Shown here piece after piece: positions 46,165 through 55,403 of a DNA stretch of 64,000 bases (positions are counted from its first letter, which is position 1; the number at the start of each line of letters is the position of its first letter). A model generated the notes under the pieces. That model was not told where the DNA came from, made no database searches, and saw nothing but the letters and a program-made list of their open reading frames with translations. The stretch is from Actinokineospora terrae. GTDB lineage: Bacteria > Actinomycetota > Actinomycetes > Mycobacteriales > Pseudonocardiaceae. The DNA lies in assembly GCF_900111175.1 (NCBI RefSeq), contig NZ_FOGI01000005.1, positions 124,001 to 188,000 on the forward strand. Reading direction: 5' to 3'. The position numbers and the translations under genes are program-made.

Positions 46165-46722
46165 ATGCCCACCCCAACCAAGGGCGCCCGCCTCGGCGGC
46201 GGTCCGGCTCACGAGCGGCTGCTGCTGGCCAACCTGGCCACCGCGCTGTTCGAGCACGGCCGGATCACCACCACCGAGGCCAAGGCGAAGCGGTTGCGCC
46301 CCTACGCCGAGAAGCTCATCACCAAGGCGAAGGTCGGTGACCTGCACAACCGCCGCGAGATCATGAAGGTGATCCGCGACAAGGACGTCGTGCAGCGCCT
46401 GTGCACCGAGATCGGCCCGTTCTTCAGCGACCGCAACGGTGGCTACACCCGGATCACCAAGACCATGCCGCGCAAGGGCGACAACGCCCCGATGGCCGTG
46501 ATCGAGCTGATCCAGGAGAAGACGGTCACCGCCGAGGCCGAGGCCGCGCGCAAGACCAAGTTCGCCAAGGACGCCAAGAAGGACGCGGCGCCCAAGGCCG
46601 AGGAGACCAAGGTCGAGGACAAGGTGGAGGACGCCCCCGAGGCGACCGACACCGAGGCCACCACCGAGGCCCCCGAGACCACCTCGGACAAGTCCGAGGA
46701 CAAGGCCGAGGACAAGTCCTGA
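46165..46722 (+). CDS. rplQ: 50S ribosomal protein L17
   Basis: 50S protein near the exit port (185 aa). [33 protein letters not shown] is diagnostic. The core ends near residue 125; the last 55 residues are a Lys/Glu/Asp/Thr-rich low-complexity extension, as in many actinobacteria. Its stop overlaps the proposed CTG start of truA by four bases. Confidence 0.99.
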   Translation: MPTPTKGARLGGGPAHERLLLANLATALFEHGRITTTEAKAKRLRPYAEKLITKAKVGDLHNRREIMKVIRDKDVVQRLCTEIGPFFSDRNGGYTRITKTMPRKGDNAPMAVIELIQEKTVTAEAEAARKTKFAKDAKKDAAPKAEETKVEDKVEDAPEATDTEATTEAPETTSDKSEDKAEDKS

Positions 46723-47564
46723 CAGCTCAGCACCACGACGAGCCCGCCGAATCCCCTGGGACCGGCGGGCTCGTCCGCGTTCGGCTCGACATCGCCTACG
46801 ACGGGGCCGAGTTCTCCGGGTGGGCGGTCCAGCCCGCCAGGCGCACGGTGTGCGGGGTCCTGGAGGAGTCGCTCTTGCACGTGCTGCGGCGCAAGGTCCG
46901 GCTGACGGTCGCCGGTCGCACGGACGCCGGTGTGCACGCCACGGGGCAGGTCGCGCACGTCGACGTCCCCGCGGACGTCCAGCCGCAGGAGTTGGTCTTC
47001 CGGCTGGCCCGCGCGCTGCCCGCCGACGTGCGGGTGACCGGCGCCCGGGTCGTCCCGCCGGAGTTCGACGCCCGGTTCGGCGCGCTGCGCAGGCACTACG
47101 CCTACCGCGTGTGCGACACCCAGTGGCGCGCGGATCCCCTGCGCCGCAACCACGTCGTCACCTGGCCCCGGCCGCTGGACGTGGACCTGCTCAACGCCGC
47201 GTCCGCCCTGCTGGCGGGGGAGCACGACTTCGTCGCCTTCTGCAAGCGCCGCGCGGGCGCCACCACGATCCGCGAACTCCAGCGCCTGGAGTGGACCCGC
47301 GAGGACGACGGTGTCCTGGTGGCCTGGGTCTCGGCGGACGCGTTCTGCCACTCGATGGTCCGCAGCCTCGTCGGCGCCCTCCTGGCCGTCGGCGAAGGCC
47401 GCAAACCCGTCGACTGGCCCGCCTCCATGCTCACCGCCACCGAGCGCCCCAGCGCCATCACCGTCGCCCCCGCCCACGGCCTCGCCCTGATCGCCGTCGA
47501 CTACCCACCGGACGACGAACTCGCCGCCCGCGCCGAGCAGACCCGCCGGGTGCGGACACTGTAG
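46719..47564 (+). CDS. truA: tRNA pseudouridine(38-40) synthase
   Basis: Makes pseudouridine at positions 38-40 of the tRNA anticodon stem (281 aa as placed). The catalytic Asp is in [31 protein letters not shown] is the family N-terminus. No ATG, GTG or TTG lies between the rplQ stop and this block. The best start is CTG 46719, which overlaps the rplQ stop as CTGA and has GAGGA at 46707-46711. An ATG at 46401 inside rplQ would add 106 unrelated residues, and GTG near 46848 would remove the N-terminal strand. Product assignment is firm; the start is inferred. Confidence 0.9.
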   Translation: MTAQHHDEPAESPGTGGLVRVRLDIAYDGAEFSGWAVQPARRTVCGVLEESLLHVLRRKVRLTVAGRTDAGVHATGQVAHVDVPADVQPQELVFRLARALPADVRVTGARVVPPEFDARFGALRRHYAYRVCDTQWRADPLRRNHVVTWPRPLDVDLLNAASALLAGEHDFVAFCKRRAGATTIRELQRLEWTREDDGVLVAWVSADAFCHSMVRSLVGALLAVGEGRKPVDWPASMLTATERPSAITVAPAHGLALIAVDYPPDDELAARAEQTRRVRTL

Positions 47565-47590
47565 ACAGTCGCTTGTGGATGGACACGCCA

Positions 47591-47630
47591 AGAACCCCCG
47601 GGGCGACTTCCCTGTCGCCCCGGGGGTTCT
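47591..47630. terminator. bidirectional terminator between truA and subtilase
   Basis: A 17-bp perfect stem (47591-47607 with 47614-47630) with loop TTCCCT lies between convergent genes, 26 bp after truA and 29 bp from the subtilase stop. It can serve both strands. Confidence 0.85.
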
Positions 47631-47659
47631 CGGTCGTTGGGCAGTGCCTAGCGGTCGGC

Positions 47660-49270
47660 TCAGATGTCGAGGGACCAGCTGTTCAGGTAGCCGACGTCGG
47701 CCTTGTAGCCGTCCTTGACCGAGAGCTTCCAGATGCCCGCGGCGTTCTTCGCGGACAAGTTGACCGTGTAGGTCTCCTTGATGTTGTCCGCGGAGTCGCT
47801 GGTCGAGGTGTTCTTCAGGCGGTAGGTGGTGCCGTCCGGCGCGATGAGGTCGATGCTGATGTCACCGCGGTAGGTGTGGACGATGTCGACGACGACCTTG
47901 CTGGCCACGTCGGCCTTCCCGGTGCAGTTGACGGTGACCTGGCTGGTCACGGCAGCGCCCATGTCCGGGATGTTGACCTTGCCGGCCGCGGTGATCGCCG
48001 CGCAGCCGACCGGGGTCGGCGTCGGGGTGGGAGTGGGGGTCGGCGTGGTGGTGGGGGCCGCCACGACCTGCAGGAGCTTGTTCGGCGACCCGGTGCCCTC
48101 GTTGGTGACCTTGCCGGTGGCGGCCGCGCCGAGCAGGGCGGTCGCGACCTGGGCCGGGGAGGCGTTCGGGTTGGTCGCCAGGTACAGCGCGGCGACGCCC
48201 GCCACGTGCGGGGAGGCCATCGAGGTACCGCTGATGGTGTTCTTGGCGGTGGTGCCGCCGATCCACGCCGAGGTGATGCCCTCACCCGGGGCGAAGATGT
48301 CGGTGCAGGTGCCGTAGTTGGAGAAGCTGGCACGCGCGTCGGTCTTGGTGGTGGCGCCGACGGTGATCGCCTCCGGCACGCGGGCCGGGGAGTAGCTGCA
48401 CGCGTTGGCGTTGGAGTTGCCACCGGCCACCGCGAAGGTGACGCCAGCGGCGATCGAGCGCTGCACGGCCTGGTCGAGCGCGGTGGAGGCGGCGCCGCCG
48501 AGGCTCATGTTCGCCACAGCGGGCTTGACCCGGTTCGCGGTCACCCAGTCGACACCGGCGATGACGCCGGAGGTGCTGCCGGAGCCGTTGCAGTCCAGCA
48601 CGCGGACGCCGATCAGCTTGGCGGCCTTGGCGATGCCGTAGGTCGAGCCGCCGATGGTGCCCGCGACGTGCGTGCCGTGGCCGTTGCAGTCGGTGGCGTT
48701 GTTGTCGTTGTCGACCTTGTCGATGCCGCTGACCGCGCGGCCGCCGAAGTCGGCGTGGGTCAGGTTGATGCCGGTGTCGATGACGTAGACGTTCACGTTC
48801 GACGCGGTGGTGGCGTAGGTGTACTTGTTGTTCAGCGGCAGCGCGGCCTGGTCGACGCGGTCGAGGCCCCACGACGGCGGGGTCAGCTGGTCGACGGTCG
48901 CGGCGACCTTCTGGTCGGCCTCGACGTAGGCGACGGACGGGTCGGCCGCGGTGTACTTGGCCTGCTGCTCGGTCATCTTGGCCGAGTAGCCCTTCACCGT
49001 CTGGGAGAAGCGCTGCTTGATGGTGCCGCCGAACTTCTGGGTGATGCCGTCCGAGGTCGCGGTGGCCGCCTGGGCGGACACCCCGTCCTTGAGGACGACG
49101 ATGTAGCTGCCCGCGATGGCGGTCGGCTTGTCGGCGCCCAGGATCGGGCCCTCCGCCGCGGTCGCCGAGTGCGAGAGGCTGAAACCAATGGCCGCGGTAG
49201 CGACGGTCGCGGTGACCGCGAGTCCGACTCCGCCGATTCGCCGCATCCGTGCGGCGCGAGACATACCCAT
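47660..49270 (-). CDS. secreted subtilisin-like serine protease with P-domain
   Basis: Extracellular protease of family S8 (536 aa from ATG 49270; ATG 49264 is also possible). Signal peptide at about 1-40, an I9-type propeptide (SYIVVLKDG to VAYVEADQKV), then the catalytic domain with Asp165 (VIDTG), His198 (NGHGTHVAGT), the oxyanion Asn in AVAGGNSNA, and Ser350 (GTSMASPH). A Thr-Pro linker separates it from a C-terminal P/proprotein-convertase domain of about 120 residues (HTYRGDISIDLIAPDG to YLNSWSLDI). The domain order resembles aqualysin-type proteases. The 414-bp gap 49271-49684 behind it shows no gene and no clear promoter. Confidence 0.93.
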   Translation of the reverse strand: MGMSRAARMRRIGGVGLAVTATVATAAIGFSLSHSATAAEGPILGADKPTAIAGSYIVVLKDGVSAQAATATSDGITQKFGGTIKQRFSQTVKGYSAKMTEQQAKYTAADPSVAYVEADQKVAATVDQLTPPSWGLDRVDQAALPLNNKYTYATTASNVNVYVIDTGINLTHADFGGRAVSGIDKVDNDNNATDCNGHGTHVAGTIGGSTYGIAKAAKLIGVRVLDCNGSGSTSGVIAGVDWVTANRVKPAVANMSLGGAASTALDQAVQRSIAAGVTFAVAGGNSNANACSYSPARVPEAITVGATTKTDARASFSNYGTCTDIFAPGEGITSAWIGGTTAKNTISGTSMASPHVAGVAALYLATNPNASPAQVATALLGAAATGKVTNEGTGSPNKLLQVVAAPTTTPTPTPTPTPTPVGCAAITAAGKVNIPDMGAAVTSQVTVNCTGKADVASKVVVDIVHTYRGDISIDLIAPDGTTYRLKNTSTSDSADNIKETYTVNLSAKNAAGIWKLSVKDGYKADVGYLNSWSLDI

Positions 49271-49684
49271 TCCTTGGACTCCTTCACAGGAGGAACACCG
49301 TGCGGCCCGGTCCCTTTCGGACAACGGGCCACCGAGGGGGAACCGGCGCGCGGAAACGACGCCTTTCCCAACCCCAGTGGTCTCGCTGCACGAAGGTGGG
49401 AACCGACCCGTTCGTGTGCCTGAGACCGACAGTCACGAAGCTCTCGGTTACCCGTGAACTCCGCTCGGGTCTGTCAGTTCGGCCGATCGGGGCCATTTCT
49501 GAGGAGTCGCGATTGCGGTGAGTGTGATGGACGCCCTGGGTCGCTGCTCAAGGACACCGGGTGCTCGTATTCGGTTCCGGTGCGCGACGGTTGCGGAACA
49601 GTAGCGGCCGAAAAAGGGCCGGAAAGGGCACGGGACGCACCCGAGTGATTACCGTCCGCCTATCGAACCGCTCCCGTTGTGACC

Positions 49685-50413
49685 TCAGTCGCCGCGGCGG
49701 ACCGGGCCGAGGATCTGCTGTTCCTTCTGGGTGGTGACCAGCCGCAGCGGCCGCCACAGGTTGCGGCCGAGCGCCACCACCTGGTCGTCGGCGAGCGTGG
49801 TCAGCTGCTGGACCATCGGCGGCGGCAACCGCCACACCCTGGCCGCGAGCTGCGCCTGCCCGACCGGGAGGCGCTGCAGCAGCACCAGGTCGGCCGCGTT
49901 CGCGGTCGCCCCGGCCTGCGGGTGCATGTAGGGCAGCACGTAGACCGTGGTCTGCCACGGCGACCGCGGCGGGAACAGCTCCTGCGGCGTCGGACCACCG
50001 TCGTGCACCACCAGCAGCGGGCTGTCCTCCGAGGGCCGGGGCAGCTCGACCGGGCTCAGCCTGCGGATCTGCACCAGCGGCGCCTGCCGCCCGTCCGGCC
50101 CGGCCCCCGCCGCCTTCTGCAACACCTGCCACGCCGCGGGCCGTCCGGTGGCGACCACCACCCACGCCCCCACCGCCATCGCCCGCAACGCGACCTGCCT
50201 GGCCAGGTACAACCCGCCGACCAGCACAATCCTGGTGGGCGCAGGCCGCAACGCCGAAATAGTGAGCGGCTCCCCCTGCAACCCCGACCCGAGCACCATC
50301 CCGCCCCGGTCCCCGGACGGACTCACCGCATCCAACATCTCCGGCGAAACCAAGAACTCCGGCGCGATCCCACCCGCCCCACCCTTGGTGTCGAGCAACC
50401 GACTCGAACTCAT
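49685..50413 (-). CDS. ESX-locus protein of unknown function
   Basis: A 242-aa protein coded directly after eccE; its ATG overlaps the eccE stop by four bases (ATGA), so it is translationally coupled and probably acts with the secretion system. No signal peptide or membrane helix is evident. It contains MVLGSGLQGEPLTISALRP, PTRIVLVGGLYLARQVALRA, VVVATGRPAAWQVLQ, SPLLVVHDGG and WQTTVYVLPYM. The alternating strands and helices suggest an alpha/beta fold without a P-loop. I do not recognise the family. It is not an EspG or EccA by sequence features that I can see. Confidence 0.75.
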   Translation of the reverse strand: MSSSRLLDTKGGAGGIAPEFLVSPEMLDAVSPSGDRGGMVLGSGLQGEPLTISALRPAPTRIVLVGGLYLARQVALRAMAVGAWVVVATGRPAAWQVLQKAAGAGPDGRQAPLVQIRRLSPVELPRPSEDSPLLVVHDGGPTPQELFPPRSPWQTTVYVLPYMHPQAGATANAADLVLLQRLPVGQAQLAARVWRLPPPMVQQLTTLADDQVVALGRNLWRPLRLVTTQKEQQILGPVRRGD

Positions 50414-51987
50414 GCCTGCCCTCCCAACGGCAACGTTGCAGCGAGACCGGCGACCTGGAGGCCCCGCAACGGGGTCAGCGTGATGCCGAGCCGGTCGGAG
50501 ATGGCGTTGAGGCGTTCGTCGGCGTGGCTCAGTTCGTCTGGGGTTCGGGCGCTGACGCGGACCAGGCCGCGGAGGCCGACCTGGCCCTCGTCGGCGCCGG
50601 GGGCGATGGACATGGCGACGGTGGCGGAGAGGGCTCGGACGCCGGTGAGGGCGTTGAGGCTGGTGGCCGCCTTGCCCTGGGGCCAGCCGGTGATGGCGTA
50701 GCTGGCGTGGCCGATGCCCGCGGCGGTGACGCCGGTCCAGCGTTCGCGGAGGCCGACCGGGGTGTTCGAGCCCGCGACGGCCGTCAGTTCCGCGGAGGCG
50801 ATGCCCGCCTTGAGCAGCTCGTCCGGGTCGAGCGGGCGGGTCGGCACGCCGCGGGACTCCAGGGCGTTGCGCACCCGCGAGAGCGCACCGATCAACGCCC
50901 GGTGCGCGCCCACCACACCGCCACCACGTTCACGGACCGCGGCCGGGCAGCGCCTCGGGTCCAGTCGCACCGCGACCCACGTGGTGCGGCGCGCGGCGGC
51001 CGACAGCGGGCCGAGCACCTCCAGGTACGACGCGAGGGCGGGGGAGTTCGGGGGCAGCGCCGCGCTGCCGGGGTAGCAGTGCCAGATCACCTGGATCGCG
51101 TCGAGCACCACACCGCGGTCCTCCAGGCACGGCGCCAGCGCGCCCAGCGGCAGGCTCGGCGTCGACCCGACCTGGCTGACCAGCGCCGGCGCCGGGTCCA
51201 CCAGCAGCACCGCGGTCCAGGTCCCCTCGTGCCAGGCCATGCCCAGCGGCCTGCGCTCGTGGTCGACCCCGTGCGCGACGACCAGGTCCGGCACCGCCAA
51301 CCGCAGCAGGCTGACCCTCGGGTCGTCCGGCCCGGTCACCGCGGAACCGTCCGCGGCCGCCAACTCCTCGATGCTGACCGGCGCGGCGGGCTTGCTGACC
51401 CGCGTGTGCGAGCGGACCGAGTAGCGGACCGTCACCCCGACCCACTGGGTGAACCACCGGCCGCGCCACCGCAGGAACGCCACCACGAGCGCCACCGCGG
51501 CGACCCCGATCGCGACGTAGACCAGCGTGGTCGAGATCGCCAGCAGCACCAACCCGATCGCGACGCCCACCTCGAGCACCACCAGGTTCGCCACCGGCAG
51601 CGCGCCGAGGCTCGCCCCCCGGTTGCGCCGACGCGCGGCGACCCTGGTCGCGGGCTTGGCCGGTTGCGCGGGCTGCCCACCGGGAACCGACGGCCCCCCA
51701 GGCGGGCCACCAGACGGACCCCCAGGAGGACCGGCCGGAGGCTGACCCCCAGGCGGTCCAGCGGGCGGACCCGGCGGACCAGCGGGCGGCCCAGGCGGAC
51801 CCGGAGGCCCAGCGGGCGGACCGGGCGGCTTGGCCCCGGGCGGGGGCCCGCCTGCGGGCGGCCCCGGCGGTTGGGCTCCCGGTGGGGGACCCGGCTGGCG
51901 ACCCGGCCCCGGCGGCATGCCACCGGGCCGAGGGGGCTGACCAGGGGGTGGCGTGCGGCCGTGCCGTCCAGACGTGCTCACCGACAT
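50410..51987 (-). CDS. eccE: type VII secretion protein EccE
   Basis: Peripheral subunit of the ESX membrane complex (525 aa). Residues 1-110 are an extreme Pro/Gly-rich cytoplasmic segment. Two membrane helices follow at about 128-170 (LVVLEVGVAIGLVLLAIST, VYVAIGVAAVALVVAFL). The rest is a soluble domain with an EccE-like core (LPLGALAPCLEDRGVVLDAIQVIWH, RTTWVAVRLDPRRCPAAVRERGGG). ATG 51987 follows GGAAGAG. It is transcribed away from eccB across a 132-bp divergent region. The long proline-rich arm is longer than in mycobacterial EccE. Confidence 0.85.
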   Translation of the reverse strand: MSVSTSGRHGRTPPPGQPPRPGGMPPGPGRQPGPPPGAQPPGPPAGGPPPGAKPPGPPAGPPGPPGPPAGPPGPPAGPPGGQPPAGPPGGPSGGPPGGPSVPGGQPAQPAKPATRVAARRRNRGASLGALPVANLVVLEVGVAIGLVLLAISTTLVYVAIGVAAVALVVAFLRWRGRWFTQWVGVTVRYSVRSHTRVSKPAAPVSIEELAAADGSAVTGPDDPRVSLLRLAVPDLVVAHGVDHERRPLGMAWHEGTWTAVLLVDPAPALVSQVGSTPSLPLGALAPCLEDRGVVLDAIQVIWHCYPGSAALPPNSPALASYLEVLGPLSAAARRTTWVAVRLDPRRCPAAVRERGGGVVGAHRALIGALSRVRNALESRGVPTRPLDPDELLKAGIASAELTAVAGSNTPVGLRERWTGVTAAGIGHASYAITGWPQGKAATSLNALTGVRALSATVAMSIAPGADEGQVGLRGLVRVSARTPDELSHADERLNAISDRLGITLTPLRGLQVAGLAATLPLGGQA

Positions 51988-52026
51988 CCGCTCGTTCTCT
52001 TCCCCTCGTTGCGACCACCGCGCGAG

Positions 52027-52080
52027 TTGTCCACAGGTTTGCCGGAGACCCGCGTCCGGCCGACACCGTACGGCTATCCT
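52027..52080 (+). promoter_or_regulatory. ESX promoter motif upstream of eccB
   Basis: TTGTCCACAGGT (52027-52038) lies 48 bp (start to start) before a -10 TATCCT (52075-52080). There is no TTGACA-like -35, which suggests activator dependence. The same word and spacing occur at 59019 and 59545. It lies between divergent eccE and eccB. Confidence 0.6.
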
Positions 52081-52119
52081 GCGGAACCGTACCGCGACGG
52101 GGAGAGCAGCAGGCCGAGA

Positions 52120-53754
52120 ATGCCATCAACACCGACTACCAAGTCCCAGGTCCAGGCGTACCGCTTCGTGCTGCGGCGGATGCAGTCCGCCCTGGTGCGC
52201 AAGGACGCGGTCATGCTGCACGACCCGATGCGCACGCACAGCAGGGCCACCATCGTCGGCGTCTGCATCGCCGCGGTCGGCATGGTCGGCTTCCTGGTCT
52301 ACGGGCTGCTCAGCCCGGCGCCGAAGCTGCCCAGCGAGTCCGGGATCATCATCGCCAAGCCGTCCGGCTCGGTGTACGTGCTGCTCACCAACACCGAGAA
52401 GGGGAAGGTGCTCATCCCCACCTTCAACCTCGCCTCGGCCCGGCTCCTGCTGCTGGCCCGCACGAACCCCGGCGCGCAGGGCCAACCCGGCAGCCAGACC
52501 GACGCCGGTGGCACCACCGAGGCCGTGCAGGCCGAGGTCATCCCGGACGACAAGCTGGTCGACATCCCGCGCGACCGGCTCACCGGCATCCAGGACGGCC
52601 CGCAGCTGCTGCCCGAGGCGGCGCAGCGGGTCAGCGGCGACTGGGCGGTGTGCGACGAGTACAAGCTCGAGCAGAGCCTGAACAACCCGGCCGCCGAGAA
52701 CAAGATCGAGACGACGGTGGCAGGCGGGGTGCGCGACCTGGGCCCCGAGCTCGCCCTCACCGAGGCGCTGCTGGTCAAGTCGGCGACCAAGGACACCTAC
52801 CTGGTCTACCGGACGCCGCCGACCGCCAACATCAAGAACGCCGGCACCGTGCGCGCCAAGGTGGACATGAGCAAGGGCAACATCCTCGCCGCGCTCTCGC
52901 TGTCGGAGGGGTCGGTGCGCCAGATCACCACCGGCCTGCTCAACGCGATCCCCGAGGCGCCCGAGCTGACCCCGCCGACCATCCCCAACCGGGGCGAGCG
53001 CGGCCAGGTCGACATGAACGGGCTGCCGGTCGGCTCGGTCGTGCAGGTCGAGCGCGCCGGCCGGACCGACTACTACGTGGTGCTCGTCGACGGTGTGCAG
53101 CAGATCAAGAAGACCACCGCCGACCTGATCCGGTTCACCACCACCGAGGGCGGCGCGGCGATCACCAAGGTCCGCCCGGACCAGATCCCGACCGTGTCCG
53201 CCAAGCAGGGCATCGAGGACAAGACCTTCCCCGAGGTGGTGCCCGAGGTGCTCAGCCCGGTGAACTACCCGGTCGCCTGCCTCGGCTGGACGATCGTCGG
53301 CGACGGGCCGTCGGCCGACCAGCACACCAAGGTGCACATCGGCAAGGACCTGCCGCTGCCGCGCAGCCAGACCGGCAAGGCCGCGTCCGTGCGGATCAGC
53401 ACGCCCAGCGCCGATGGCCAGCGGCTCGACTACTTCTACATGCCGCCCGGCCGCGCCGCCGTGGTCCGCGGCGCCACCTCCCGGCAGGACTTCGCCACCG
53501 GCCCGATCTACCTGATCTCCGACCGCGGCGTGAAGTTCGGCATCCCGGACCAGCGCACCGCCGCCGCGCTCGGCCTCGCCACCCAACTGCCCGCGCCGGA
53601 CGCCATCGTGCGGCTGCTGCCCAACGGCGCCTCGCTCAACACCCGCGACGTGCTCCAGACCTACGACACGGTGCCGGTCGGGGCAGGCCAGTTCCCGTCC
53701 ACGACACCGCCGCCGCTGCCCCCGGCGACACCGCAACCGCCCGCGACGCCCTAG
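52120..53754 (+). CDS. eccB: type VII secretion protein EccB
   Basis: Core ESX membrane-complex subunit (544 aa). ATG 52120 gives MPSTPTTKSQVQAYRFVLRRMQSALVRKD, the conserved cytoplasmic start. One membrane helix (IVGVCIAAVGMVGFLVYGLL) lies at about 44-64, then a large periplasmic domain with R-repeat-like blocks (SGSVYVLLT, LTGIQDGPQLLP, DYYVVLVDGVQQI, PIYLISDRGVKFGIP). Cysteines in DWAVCDEY and PVACLGWT may pair. The C-terminus is Thr/Pro-rich. It opens a three-gene plus-strand unit with the two candidate substrates. Confidence 0.93.
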   Translation: MPSTPTTKSQVQAYRFVLRRMQSALVRKDAVMLHDPMRTHSRATIVGVCIAAVGMVGFLVYGLLSPAPKLPSESGIIIAKPSGSVYVLLTNTEKGKVLIPTFNLASARLLLLARTNPGAQGQPGSQTDAGGTTEAVQAEVIPDDKLVDIPRDRLTGIQDGPQLLPEAAQRVSGDWAVCDEYKLEQSLNNPAAENKIETTVAGGVRDLGPELALTEALLVKSATKDTYLVYRTPPTANIKNAGTVRAKVDMSKGNILAALSLSEGSVRQITTGLLNAIPEAPELTPPTIPNRGERGQVDMNGLPVGSVVQVERAGRTDYYVVLVDGVQQIKKTTADLIRFTTTEGGAAITKVRPDQIPTVSAKQGIEDKTFPEVVPEVLSPVNYPVACLGWTIVGDGPSADQHTKVHIGKDLPLPRSQTGKAASVRISTPSADGQRLDYFYMPPGRAAVVRGATSRQDFATGPIYLISDRGVKFGIPDQRTAAALGLATQLPAPDAIVRLLPNGASLNTRDVLQTYDTVPVGAGQFPSTTPPPLPPATPQPPATP

Positions 53755-53833
53755 ATCCCCCTTCCCAGCCGGGAACCGAGCGGGGAGCATCGACGTCGAA
53801 CCGGCACCGGACTCGACGACCGGGAGGTCAGCC

Positions 53834-54148
53834 ATGGCTGCAATCGAGGTAGACCCCGCCTGGATCAGCGGGTACGCCACCACCGTGGGCGCCGCCGCCG
53901 ACGAACTCGCCAAGGGCGCGGACGTGCTGCGCACCGCCCCGCTGACCCCGGAGTCCTTCGGCTCCCTCGGCAAGCAGACCAGGGTCACCGACTCCTTCAC
54001 CCGCGCGGCCGACCTGCTGCGCTCCCAGCTGACCAGGGGGGTCGAGGCCCTGGAGGCGGCGTCGTCCGCGCTCGGGCAGATCGCGGACAAGCACAAGGGC
54101 TCCGACGACGACGGCGCCCAGTCGATCAAGCGCAGCGGTCAGGGCTGA
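53834..54148 (+). CDS. EspC-like type VII secretion target
   Basis: Small helical protein (104 aa) with a GGGAGG site before ATG 53834. MAAIEVDPAWISGYATTVGAAADELAKGA and RVTDSFTRAADLLRSQLTRGVEALEAASSALGQIA are amphipathic helices, as in the EspC/DUF2580 group of ESX substrates. It carries no WXG motif. The neighbour 7 bp downstream is a WXG/PPE-like protein, so the two may form a secreted pair. The assignment is by size, helices and context. Confidence 0.7.
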   Translation: MAAIEVDPAWISGYATTVGAAADELAKGADVLRTAPLTPESFGSLGKQTRVTDSFTRAADLLRSQLTRGVEALEAASSALGQIADKHKGSDDDGAQSIKRSGQG

Positions 54149-54155
54149 GGGGGTC

Positions 54156-55394
54156 GTGGTGCGGCGAGCGGACGAGGACGAGAGCTGGGACTGGGCACCG
54201 GTGGTCAGCACCACCGAGGACTGGACGCCCGCGCCACCGCGCGAGGCGGCGCTGGCCACGGCCGAGCCGGACGCCGCGGCGGCCGCCGAGCCGCAGTGGG
54301 GGCAGCCGGAGCTGGCCTCGGCCGCGCCCGCTGTCCCGGCGCAGGGCGGCCTCGACGGGCCCGACCTCCAGTCGAACTTCAGCACCTACCTGGACTTCCT
54401 CAGCAGGCTGTGCCGCGAGCTCGGCATCCCCGACCCGGTCGAGGAGTACTTCGCCCCGGTCGTCGGCCGGTGGAGCGAGCTGCACGCCGAGGCCGGGCGC
54501 TGGCGCGCGGTCGGGGCGTACTCCGAGGTCGTGGTCGGTGAGCTGACCAAGCCGCTCGGCGGGCTCGACGCGGCGTGGCAGGGCGCGGACGCGGACTCGT
54601 TCATCGAGTACATGAACCGGGTCGGCCTCGCGGGCAACGACATGTCCGACGCGATGATCGCCATGGGCGAGGTGCTCGACCTGACCGCGGACGGGCTGCG
54701 CGAGATCGTCACCGAGATGGCCGGCCTGCTCGCCGAGGTCGCCCACAACACCTCGCAGGCGATGGCCCAGCCTGGCCGGGGCGAGGACCGCAGCCGCCAG
54801 TACGTCGACGCGATGAACCGGCCGACCCGCCAGCTGTTCGAGGCGGTCCGGCAGATCATGGAGGCGCTGGTCCGGCTGTGCGACGGGATCGACGGGTCGA
54901 AGGTCTTCGAGCCGATCACCATGGCGCACACGTTCCCGACCGAGAACTGGTCGGTGCCCGAGGTGCCCTCGGTGACGGTCCCCGGCGGTCCCGGCACGTC
55001 CGTCCCGTCGTCGGCGGGGTTGGCGGCTGGGCTGGGCTCCTCCGGCCTCGGTGGCGGTGGCCTCGGCGGCGGTGGCGGCGGGTTCGGCGGCGGGGCCAGT
55101 GGTCCCAGCGCCACCCCGGCGACGCCGCCAGGACCGGGTGGGTACGTCTCGGTCGGTGAGGCGCTGCCGAGCCAGCCCGCGGGCGGCATGTCCGGGGCGG
55201 GAGCGGCAGGCGGTGGCGGCAAGACCGGCGGTGCGGGCGGGATGATGGGCGGCGGCATGCCGATGGGCATGGGTGGCATGGGCGGTGGCGGTTCCGACTC
55301 GGAGCACAAGCGCCGCACGCGGGTCACCGGCGACCCGGAGGAGATCTTCGGCAAGCCCACCAAGTCGTCGCCACCGGTCATCGGCGACGACTGA
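54156..55394 (+). CDS. WXG/PPE-like ESX substrate with Gly-rich C-terminus
   Basis: A 412-aa candidate secreted protein. Residues 1-70 are acidic and Ala-rich. About 70-270 form a helical bundle with a WxG motif (AWQG, W141) between helices, as in PPE and EspB-type substrates. About 290-385 is Gly/Met/Pro-rich low complexity. The end has a basic-then-acidic tail (RRTRVTGDPEEIFGKP, then PPVIGDD). GTG 54156 is 7 bp after the EspC-like gene. It may be the functional counterpart of EspB. No EsxA/EsxB-size pair is found beside it. Confidence 0.65.
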   Translation: MVRRADEDESWDWAPVVSTTEDWTPAPPREAALATAEPDAAAAAEPQWGQPELASAAPAVPAQGGLDGPDLQSNFSTYLDFLSRLCRELGIPDPVEEYFAPVVGRWSELHAEAGRWRAVGAYSEVVVGELTKPLGGLDAAWQGADADSFIEYMNRVGLAGNDMSDAMIAMGEVLDLTADGLREIVTEMAGLLAEVAHNTSQAMAQPGRGEDRSRQYVDAMNRPTRQLFEAVRQIMEALVRLCDGIDGSKVFEPITMAHTFPTENWSVPEVPSVTVPGGPGTSVPSSAGLAAGLGSSGLGGGGLGGGGGGFGGGASGPSATPATPPGPGGYVSVGEALPSQPAGGMSGAGAAGGGGKTGGAGGMMGGGMPMGMGGMGGGGSDSEHKRRTRVTGDPEEIFGKPTKSSPPVIGDD

Positions 55395-55403
55395 CCACCC
55401 GGG

